11,061 nucleotides of DNA from the NCBI GenBank assembly GCA_937906795.1, contig CALCUQ010000080.1, positions 1 through 11,061 on the forward strand. The letters are read 5' to 3'. Both the position numbers and the translations under genes were made by a program. The notes beneath the pieces were generated by a model. It saw only the letters and a list, made by a program, of their open reading frames with translations, was not told the DNA's origin and ran no database searches. Positions 1-6,121 of the stretch are shown here, one piece after another. The stretch's first letter is position 1. The number at the start of each line of letters is the position of its first letter. This stretch comes from an uncultured Bacteroidales bacterium. Lineage in GTDB: Bacteria > Bacteroidota > Bacteroidia > Bacteroidales > UBA932.

Positions 1-62
1 ACTTGCATGTGTTAAGCCTGCCGCTAGCGTTCATCCTGAGCCAGGATCAAACTCTTCATTGT
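1..62 (-). rRNA. rrs: 16S ribosomal RNA, 5' end only (partial)
   Basis: Read on the minus strand, the bases just inside this end give the universal bacterial 16S start (AGAGTTTGATCCTGGCTCAG), followed by GATGAACGCTAGCGGCAGGC and CTTAACACATGCAAGT. That wording is typical of Bacteroidetes. The gene runs off the left edge, so only about 60 of roughly 1500 bases are present. The mature 5' end is placed at about position 60-62 by comparison with known 16S starts; the exact base is uncertain. A promoter and leader lie immediately upstream (63-290), so this is the head of an rRNA operon transcribed leftwards. Confidence 0.97.
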
Positions 63-255
63 ATATATTTTTTATTATTTCTTAGCTCGTCCTGTAACTC
101 TTTCCTTTTTTCTTCTTTTAAAGGAATTTACGCTCTGGATATTTGTTAATATCCCATACATATTTTTATATGTATGCTGCTTGTCTTTCAATCTTTTCAA
201 TGAACTTTTTTTAACCCTAAAACTCTTTCCGGCAAGCCGGCGTTTTCGTTTTGGG
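63..255 (-). other. 16S rRNA leader with tandem hairpins
   Basis: This is the untranslated leader between the inferred rrn transcription start (about 253-257) and the 16S 5' end. It holds three perfect inverted repeats: CCGGC/GCCGG at 229-240, a 9-bp stem with a four-base loop at 155-176, and a 7-bp stem with a four-base loop at 137-154. The last two touch each other. A boxA-like site lies at 194-205. The rest is A/T-rich with no believable coding region. In known rRNA operons such leaders carry antitermination and RNA-processing signals; the role here is inferred. Confidence 0.7.
194..205 (-). promoter_or_regulatory. boxA-like antitermination site in rRNA leader
   Basis: The minus strand reads GTTCATTGAAAA, close to the general bacterial boxA (TGYTCTTTRANAA) and to the GTTCTTTGA-type element I recall from Bacteroidetes 16S leaders. 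BoxA binds NusB/NusE to keep polymerase elongating through untranslated rRNA. Its place, 50-60 bases after the inferred start and well before the 16S gene, suits that role. The call rests on motif and position only. Confidence 0.5.
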
Positions 256-259
256 ACTG

Positions 260-290
260 CAAAGATAGACAACTTTTCTTTCCTGCCAAA
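260..290 (-). promoter_or_regulatory. rRNA operon promoter (Bacteroidetes type)
   Basis: On the minus strand there is a perfect -33 box TTTG (287-290), a 19-base spacer, and a perfect -7 box TATCTTTG (260-267), matching the Bacteroidetes primary sigma consensus TTTG-N19-TAnnTTTG. Transcription would start near 253-257 and run left into the 16S gene, giving a leader of about 190 bases. An A/T-rich tract (291-310) lies directly upstream and may act as an UP-like element. Confidence 0.82.
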
Positions 291-313
291 TTTTTTTTTA
301 TTTTTATATCAAC

Positions 314-344
314 TTTCTTATTTAAACTAAAATTCATACTTTTG
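314..344 (+). promoter_or_regulatory. promoter of glycosyltransferase-pyrC-EamA operon
   Basis: TACTTTTG at 337-344 fits the Bacteroidetes -7 box TAnnTTTG exactly. TTTC at 314-317, 19 bases upstream, is a one-mismatch -33 box. The start of transcription would fall near 350, leaving a leader of about 30 bases before the ATG at 382. It stands back to back with the rrn promoter; the two -33 boxes are only 23 bases apart. Confidence 0.68.
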
Positions 345-381
345 TAGTTTAGTTATGTAACTCTATAATAGTTTTGATTTT

Positions 382-1110
382 ATGTCAAAGAACTTAGTTA
401 TAATACCAACATACAACGAAAAAGAAAATGTTGAGAATATAATAAGAGCTATCTCTTCACTGGAAGAGGTATTCCATATCCTTATTATTGATGATGGCTC
501 TCCAGATGGGACTGCAGATATTGTTAAAAGGCTGATTAACACAGATTTTAAAGACTCTTTATTTATAGTGGAGAGAAAAGGCAAATTAGGACTTGGTACA
601 GCTTATATCACAGGATTCAAATGGGGCGTAGAGCATAAATATGATTATATATTTGAAATGGATGCCGATTTTTCCCACAACCCCAATGATTTGCCAAAAT
701 TACTTAATGCCTGCAAAAACGATGGAGCAGATTTAGCCATTGGCAGCAGATATTGTAATGGTATTAGCGTAATCAATTGGCCAATTGGCAGAGTCATAAT
801 GTCTTACTATGCGTCTACATATGTTAGAAAAGTATTGGGAATGAGAGTTTTTGACTGCACAGCCGGATTTAAATGCTACGCCAGAAAAGTTCTTGAAACT
901 ATAGACTTTGACAATATTAGAATGAAAGGATATGGATTTCAGATTGAAATGAAATACAACACTTACAAATTAGGCTTTAAAATAAAAGAAGTTCCTATTA
1001 TTTTTGTAGACAGAGTAGAGGGCACTTCTAAAATGAGTTCAGGAATTTTTGGTGAAGCCTTTTGGGGTGTACTGGCAATGAGATTCAGAAAAATAAAACC
1101 AAGAAAATAA
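382..1110 (+). CDS. Polyprenyl-phosphate mannosyltransferase-like GT2 glycosyltransferase
   Basis: This 242-residue protein looks like a soluble dolichol/polyprenyl-phosphate mannose synthase (DPM1-like, family GT2). Such enzymes move mannose from GDP-mannose to a polyprenyl phosphate at the inner face of the membrane, making a lipid-linked donor. Visible signs: the N-terminal nucleotide-binding start VIIPTYNEKENV (6-17), IDDGSPDGT (36-44), the metal-binding DAD in EMDADFSHNP (92-101), GSRY (121-124) and the family's C-terminal DRVEGTSKMS (210-219). There is no membrane segment, so it is the short form that lacks the C-terminal GtrA-like domain. The length is usual for that form. The start at 382 places the first motif at residue 6 and follows a good promoter. 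Its TAA stop shares one base with the ATG of the next gene (TAATG), so translation is probably coupled. The precise sugar is inferred from the family. Confidence 0.88.
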   Translation: MSKNLVIIPTYNEKENVENIIRAISSLEEVFHILIIDDGSPDGTADIVKRLINTDFKDSLFIVERKGKLGLGTAYITGFKWGVEHKYDYIFEMDADFSHNPNDLPKLLNACKNDGADLAIGSRYCNGISVINWPIGRVIMSYYASTYVRKVLGMRVFDCTAGFKCYARKVLETIDFDNIRMKGYGFQIEMKYNTYKLGFKIKEVPIIFVDRVEGTSKMSSGIFGEAFWGVLAMRFRKIKPRK

Positions 1111-2473
1111 TGAGACTGCTAATTAATAACGGCACAATAGTAAATGAGGGGCTATCTTTTAAAGGTAGCCTTTTAATTGTGGATAATTTTATTTCACAAA
1201 TTATAAAAGAAAGCGATTTTTCTTCGCATGAAGAATATATCAAAAACCTTAAAACTATTGATAAAGATAAGGAAATCAACGCAAAAGGATTGCATATATT
1301 ACCAGGGGTGATAGATGATCAGGTACACTTTAGAGAACCAGGAAACACCCACAAGGCAACCATTGCATCGGAGAGTAAAGCTGCCGTTTTAGGTGGTGTT
1401 ACAAGTTATATGGACATGCCAAATAACACACCGGCCACTACTACAATAAAGGGTCTGGAAAATAAATTTGACATTGCCCATAAAGACAGTTTTGCAAACT
1501 ACTCATTCTATCTTGGTGCTACAAATGATAATTTGAAAGAAATTAAATCTGTAGACAAAAACAAAGTGTGCGGCATTAAAGTATTTATGGGCTCTTCTAC
1601 AGGCAATATGCTTGTTAGCGACAATACTCAACTCAACGCAATATTTGCCCAATCCCCTATTACAATTGCAACACATTGCGAACAGGAAGAGATAATTAAA
1701 GAAAATCTCCAGAAACATATAGAATTATACGGAGAGGATATTCCTTTTCAGATGCATCCCCAAATAAGGAGCAGACAGGCATTGAATGTACTAAAAGAGC
1801 TATAGATCTGGCAATTGCAAACAATACCAAACTGCATATTTTACATATAAGTACCGCAGATGAGATTGAAATGATTAAACAAGCTCAAAAAATAAACAAT
1901 AAAATAACCGGCGAAGTTTGCGTACACTATATGTGGTTCAACGATACCCACTATGAAAAATATGGCAGCAGAATCAAATGTAACCCTGCAATAAAAAGCC
2001 AGGAAGATATGTTTGCAATAAGAAAAGCTGTAAAAGAAGGAGTTATAAAAGTAGTAGCTACAGATCATGCTCCTCATTTAGAGTCAGAAAAAGAAAACAA
2101 TTACCTAAAAGCACCTAGCGGCCTGCCTCTTGTACAACATAGCCTTCAGCTTATGATAGAGCTTACAAAACAAAACATTCTATCAATTGAGGATGTTGTA
2201 AGCAGAATGTCGCATGGCCCTGCCGAATGTTTTAATATAGAAAAAAGAGGATTCATTAAAGAAGGATACTACGCAGACTTGGCTATTGTAAACCTTAATT
2301 GTCCCGACAACAAATCAACAGTCTCCCCTGCATATAAATGCGCATGGAGCCCATTCAAGGGATACACTTTCTCATCATCTGTATGCCACACCATTATAAA
2401 TGGCCAGATTGTAGTAGAAAACGGAGAGTTTACCGGTATAAAAAATGCAATGCAATTATCATTCAATAGATAG
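1110..2473 (+). pseudogene. pyrC: Class I dihydroorotase, frameshifted (two reading-frame pieces)
   Basis: Dihydroorotase closes carbamoyl-aspartate to dihydroorotate in pyrimidine synthesis, in the cytosol. The first piece (1110-1805, 231 residues) has PGVIDDQVHFREPG (65-78), GIKVFMGSSTGNM with the lysine expected to be carbamylated (K157), and the metal-ligand histidine in ATHCE (H189). It stops after MHPQIRSRQA plus seven out-of-frame residues. The second frame carries on without a gap in homology: IECTKRAIDLA, LHILHIST, EVCVHYMWF, the catalytic ATDHAPH, GLPLVQHSL, GYYADLAIV, and the terminal FNR usual in Bacteroidetes. The join lies at about 1779-1784 and needs a net gain of one base (mod 3); restoring a second GCAT copy does this and gives the family's A-C after IRSxx. 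The first frame also opens upstream at 1062, but the start at 1110 is right: it yields MRLLINNGTIVNEG and overlaps the previous stop. Both halves look undecayed, so this is either a recent mutation or a sequencing error. Without correction, no full enzyme is made. Confidence 0.88.
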
Positions 2474-2476
2474 AAG

Positions 2477-3364
2477 ATGAAAAACAGCAAGGTTTTAATA
2501 CGCACATATATTGCGGCTCTAATTGCCGTAGTATTATGGGGTTTCTCATTTGTTTGGAGTAACGAGATTATAAGATTGCAAGTACCTATCTTTACATTTC
2601 TGTTTGTCAGGTTATTTCTTGCAGGCATTATTCTTTTTATATACTCAAAAGTTATTGGCAAATTACAGAAGCCTGGCTCTAAAGACCTTTTGCTAATGGC
2701 ACTTATGGCATTTTTTGAGCCATTCATTTATTTTATTGGAGAAAGTTTTGGAATGCAGGCAACAGACTCCGCCGTAATTGCAGCAGTTATCATTGCCATA
2801 ATTCCAATCACTTGTCTGATGGTTGAAAAAGTATTGTATAAAATTCCATTTACATTCAATAAAATTACCGGTATCCTGCTTACTCTTCCAGGAGTTGCTT
2901 TAATGGCACTTAACAATGGTAATATTACTGTCAAACATTTATACGGTATTGCTTTGCTTTTCCTTGCTGTAGCAGCCGCTACTGGATATGGAACTGTAGT
3001 AAAAAAATTGTCGGCCAAGTATAATAATTTTACAATAGCAACTTACCAGTTTGTTATAGGTTCGCTATATTTTTTACCTCTGTTCCTGGGGTACGGACTT
3101 GATGGAATAAATGATACTTTTTTCTCAAAAGATGTTATGGTTCCACTAATATCATTGTCTATTCTTTGTTCTTGTGTAGCATTTGTATTGTGGGTGAGTG
3201 CCATAAGAAATCTGGGAATTGCGAGAGCTAATATTTTCTCTGCATTAATCCCCGTTTTCTCTGCATTAGGTGCAGTTGCACTTGGGCATGAAACAATAAG
3301 CCTTTTGCATATAATAGGGATGGCAGTTGTTGTTTCTGGAGTTATTCTTGCCCAAAAAGACTAA
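2477..3364 (+). CDS. EamA/DMT-family membrane transporter
   Basis: This 295-residue protein has about ten hydrophobic segments in two repeats, as expected of a drug/metabolite transporter (EamA) in the inner membrane. The first repeat opens with a helix carrying WGFSFVWSNE (21-30) and a following VRLFLAG (44-50). The second ends with ARANIFSALIPVFSALGA (249-266), then HETISLLHIIGMAVVVSGVILAQ, the standard EamA C-terminus. Length is normal for the family. It starts 3 bases after the pyrC stop, so it is probably the last gene of the operon that starts at 382. EamA members export amino acids, nucleotides, amines or unknown metabolites. The substrate cannot be read from the sequence, and the link with pyrC may be only positional. 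Confidence 0.9.
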   Translation: MKNSKVLIRTYIAALIAVVLWGFSFVWSNEIIRLQVPIFTFLFVRLFLAGIILFIYSKVIGKLQKPGSKDLLLMALMAFFEPFIYFIGESFGMQATDSAVIAAVIIAIIPITCLMVEKVLYKIPFTFNKITGILLTLPGVALMALNNGNITVKHLYGIALLFLAVAAATGYGTVVKKLSAKYNNFTIATYQFVIGSLYFLPLFLGYGLDGINDTFFSKDVMVPLISLSILCSCVAFVLWVSAIRNLGIARANIFSALIPVFSALGAVALGHETISLLHIIGMAVVVSGVILAQKD

Positions 3365-3374
3365 CTTACTCTCC

Positions 3375-3965
3375 CTACGCTACAGAATGCTTTTTCTTGT
3401 ATTCGTCTAAAAATAAAGGGATTGATTTAGAACTGTCCAACTTTAGTTTTGAACGCAATCTGGAACATCTTGCATAATACGCATTTTCTGTACTGTTGCA
3501 AACTGTCCATATTTGATATGAAGTAAACCCAAGATTGAGCAATGCACATACAATAATATCTTTCTCCGACAATGAATATTCCTTTTTTAAAGTTTCATAT
3601 ATATTGTGCTCAACCAGGTTGTGTTGGTCTATAATGTACAGAAAATAGTTGTACAACACTCCATTACTTTTGCTTTCCAGTACTAAATCAGCTAGTTTTT
3701 TGCCATATTTAGGAACATTATCTTCTGTATAATACAGCATATCTGCAAACTCCTGCATCTGCTTGGTATGCTTTTGTAGTCCAATCTGAAATAAAGAGAG
3801 ATTCTGTTGATAATAAAAGTCCCTTTTTTGAAAAAAATTCTCCAATCTCCTATACTCTGCCTTTTGGTTCTCAATCGTGTTTTTTAATTCAAATATCTTG
3901 GTGCATAATGCTAAAAACACAAAAGTACCACCAGCACATACAACTGCAAAAAATATATTGAACAT
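3375..3965 (-). CDS. Small membrane-anchored protein with C-terminal LuxR-like HTH
   Basis: The 196-residue product begins with one hydrophobic segment (about 3-22), then a charged, probably coiled-coil stretch (about 25-75), a helical middle, and a C-terminal region (131-174) starting LSEKDIIVCALLNLGFTSYQIW and ending YYARCSRLRSKL. That region follows the pattern of the HTH at the end of Bacteroidetes TPR-type regulators (L-S/T-x-K/E-D/E ... C-A-L-L-x-x-G-F-S/T-x-x-x-I ... R-x-R-L-R-x-K-L). Those proteins usually have a large TPR region before the membrane segment; here it is missing, so the protein is much shorter. A cytosolic HTH tethered to the membrane fits, acting on DNA or as a partner of another factor. 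It begins 11 bases after the tex stop and is probably the last gene of the ClC-tex operon. The DNA-binding call is inferred from pattern only, and the recognition helix (SYQIWTVCNSTENAYYARCS) has diverged. No named family is recognised with certainty. Confidence 0.72.
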   Translation of the reverse strand: MFNIFFAVVCAGGTFVFLALCTKIFELKNTIENQKAEYRRLENFFQKRDFYYQQNLSLFQIGLQKHTKQMQEFADMLYYTEDNVPKYGKKLADLVLESKSNGVLYNYFLYIIDQHNLVEHNIYETLKKEYSLSEKDIIVCALLNLGFTSYQIWTVCNSTENAYYARCSRLRSKLKLDSSKSIPLFLDEYKKKHSVA

Positions 3966-3976
3966 AACCTTCCCAA

Positions 3977-6112
3977 CTATTTTATCAATTTCAACTGAAT
4001 CCTTCCTTTCTTAATATCAACATCTATAACTTTTACATTTACATGCTCATGAAGTTTAAGGACTTGATTTGGATTTGATATAAATTTATCAGACATATTT
4101 GAAATGTGGATCAGGCCATTGTGCTTGATGCCAAAATCTACAAAAGCTCCAAAGTTTGTAATATTTGTTACAATACCTGGCAGCTGCATTCCAACAGACA
4201 AATCCTCTATTGAATGAACCATATTCGAGAACTCAAGTACCTTAACAATGCTTCTTGGATCTCGTCCAGGCTTTACAAGTTCATCCAAAATATCTTTTAA
4301 AGTTGGTAGACCAACTGTTTCGCTAATGTAGTTTTCTATATTAATTTTATCAAGATTAGACTTGTTCCCTATCAATTGGGACAAAGAAATCTTAATATCT
4401 GCCGCCATCTTGTTTACAAGGCTGTACCTTTCTGGATGGACAGCAGAATTATCCAAAGGATTCTCTGCACCGGGAATTCTTAAAAAGCCTGCAGCCTGTT
4501 CATATACTTTTTCACCTAATCTTTTAACTTTCAACAATTGTTGTCGGGAAGAAAAAGGGCCGTTTGCTTCTCTGTAATCTACAATATTCTGTGCTAACGC
4601 AGGTCCTATACCAGAAACATAGCTCAACAAATGCTTGCTTGCTGTATTTAGATTTACCCCTACACTATTTACACAACTTACAACAATATCATCCAGTTTT
4701 TCTTTTAAAAGGTTCTGATCCACATCGTGTTGATACTGTCCTATACCTAAGGATTTAGGGTCAATCTTAACCAGTTCTGCAAGCGGATCCATTAATCTTC
4801 TGCCTATTGAAACTGCCCCCCTTACAGTAACATCATATTGTGGAAATTCCTCTCTGGCGATAGCAGATGCTGAGTATATTGATGCTCCATCCTCGCTAAC
4901 CGAATATACCCTTACCCCTTCTGGCAAAGCCAATCTTTTAATAAATGCCTCTGTCTCTCTGGAGGCTGTTCCATTTCCAATTGCTATAACCTCAATTTTG
5001 TATGCCTGTACCATATTTGACAACTTCTTCATTGCCATTACTTTTTCATTTACAGGCGGGTGCGGATATATAGTATCATTATGTAACAAATCTCCCTGAG
5101 CACTTAAACAAACAACTTTACAGCCTGTTCTAAAGCCAGGATCAATAGCCAGAGTTCTTTTTTGTCCAATAGGTGCAGCCAACAACAGTTGCTTAAGGTT
5201 TTCTCCAAAAACTTTTATGGAGTCCAAATCTGCTTTCTGTTTTGCCAGATGCAGTGATTCATTCTCTATTGATGAGTGCAATAATCTTTTATATGAATCA
5301 TCTACAGCCATATCAAGCTGCTCAAACAGTTTAAATGAGCTGCACTTTCTTCCCTGATAAAAATATTTGTTTATTATTTTTTTACAAACAGATGTATCAA
5401 CATCAAGTTTAACTTGTAAGATACCTTCACCTACCCCTCTCAAAACAGCCAATAGCCTATGAGCCGGTATTCTACTTAAATCCTGCGAGTATTCAAAATA
5501 GTTCTCATATTTGTCACCATCCTGCTCCTTTCCTTTAACTACTTTAGAAACTATTTTTGCACTCTTTGTATAAAAGTTCCTCAATTCCTGTCTTATTTGT
5601 ATCCTCTCCGACAAATTTTCTGCAACAATATCCCTTGCTCCCTCCAAGACCTTCTCAGTATCGGGCAATTGTTCATTTATAAAAGAAGAAACATAAGAAT
5701 CAAAATCTGGAACATTAAGTGTAAGCATTTTATTAGCCAAAGGTTCAAGTCCCCTCTCTTTTGCTATAGAAGCTCTGGTTCTTCTTTTTGGCTTATATGG
5801 CAAATACAAATCTTCCAACTCTTGCAACTGTATACAGGATTCAATTTGGGCTTCAAGCTCACTGGTCAATTTATTCTGCTCTTTAATTGTCTTTAAAACA
5901 GTCTCTTTCCTCTTGTCCAACTCATCAAATTTCCCAAGATAAAATTTAACTTGAGCAACCCCAAGTTCATCAAGGGCACCTGTAGCCTCCTTTCTGTAAC
6001 GGCTAATGAAAGGAACTGTTGCACCACTTTGCAACAACTCAATACAATTTTCCACTTGCCAATCTTTACATGAAATAAGATTGGCTATATAATTGACATA
6101 CTGCCTGTTCAT
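3977..6112 (-). CDS. tex: Tex family RNA-binding transcription accessory protein
   Basis: The 711-residue protein has the full Tex layout: the N-terminal helical part with ATVPFISRYRKEATGALDE (31-49) and ELEDLYLPYKPKRRTRA (98-114); a YqgF/RNase H-like domain starting LAIDPGFRTGCKVV (321-334); a helix-hairpin-helix region (about 488-548) with YVSGIGPALAQNIVDYR; and a C-terminal S1 RNA-binding domain (about 640-708) with GIVTNITNFGAFVDFG and HNGLIHIS. Length is normal for Bacteroidetes (E. coli YhgF is a little longer). Tex relates to eukaryotic Spt6 and is thought to bind RNA and help transcription or RNA turnover in the cytosol. The gene lies 9 bases after the ClC gene and 11 before the small HTH gene, so it is the middle of a three-gene operon. 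No damage is visible. Confidence 0.96.
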   Translation of the reverse strand: MNRQYVNYIANLISCKDWQVENCIELLQSGATVPFISRYRKEATGALDELGVAQVKFYLGKFDELDKRKETVLKTIKEQNKLTSELEAQIESCIQLQELEDLYLPYKPKRRTRASIAKERGLEPLANKMLTLNVPDFDSYVSSFINEQLPDTEKVLEGARDIVAENLSERIQIRQELRNFYTKSAKIVSKVVKGKEQDGDKYENYFEYSQDLSRIPAHRLLAVLRGVGEGILQVKLDVDTSVCKKIINKYFYQGRKCSSFKLFEQLDMAVDDSYKRLLHSSIENESLHLAKQKADLDSIKVFGENLKQLLLAAPIGQKRTLAIDPGFRTGCKVVCLSAQGDLLHNDTIYPHPPVNEKVMAMKKLSNMVQAYKIEVIAIGNGTASRETEAFIKRLALPEGVRVYSVSEDGASIYSASAIAREEFPQYDVTVRGAVSIGRRLMDPLAELVKIDPKSLGIGQYQHDVDQNLLKEKLDDIVVSCVNSVGVNLNTASKHLLSYVSGIGPALAQNIVDYREANGPFSSRQQLLKVKRLGEKVYEQAAGFLRIPGAENPLDNSAVHPERYSLVNKMAADIKISLSQLIGNKSNLDKINIENYISETVGLPTLKDILDELVKPGRDPRSIVKVLEFSNMVHSIEDLSVGMQLPGIVTNITNFGAFVDFGIKHNGLIHISNMSDKFISNPNQVLKLHEHVNVKVIDVDIKKGRIQLKLIK

Positions 6113-6121
6113 AGAGATTAT

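Noticed and set aside
75..272. Basic 65-residue open frame on the minus strand in the rRNA leader
   Set aside because: It would start upstream of the inferred transcription start, even before the -7 box, and its K/R-rich product comes from A-rich leader sequence. The region is explained by rRNA promoter and leader.
1770..1806. Programmed -1 ribosomal frameshift joining the two dihydroorotase halves
   Set aside because: There is no slippery heptamer (X XXY YYZ) at the overlap and no clear pseudoknot, and dihydroorotases are not known to use recoding. The residue spacing fits a 4-bp loss better.
2269..2727. 152-residue open frame on the minus strand
   Set aside because: It lies antisense across the end of pyrC and the start of the EamA gene, both of which have strong protein similarity. 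The translated product resembles no family I know.
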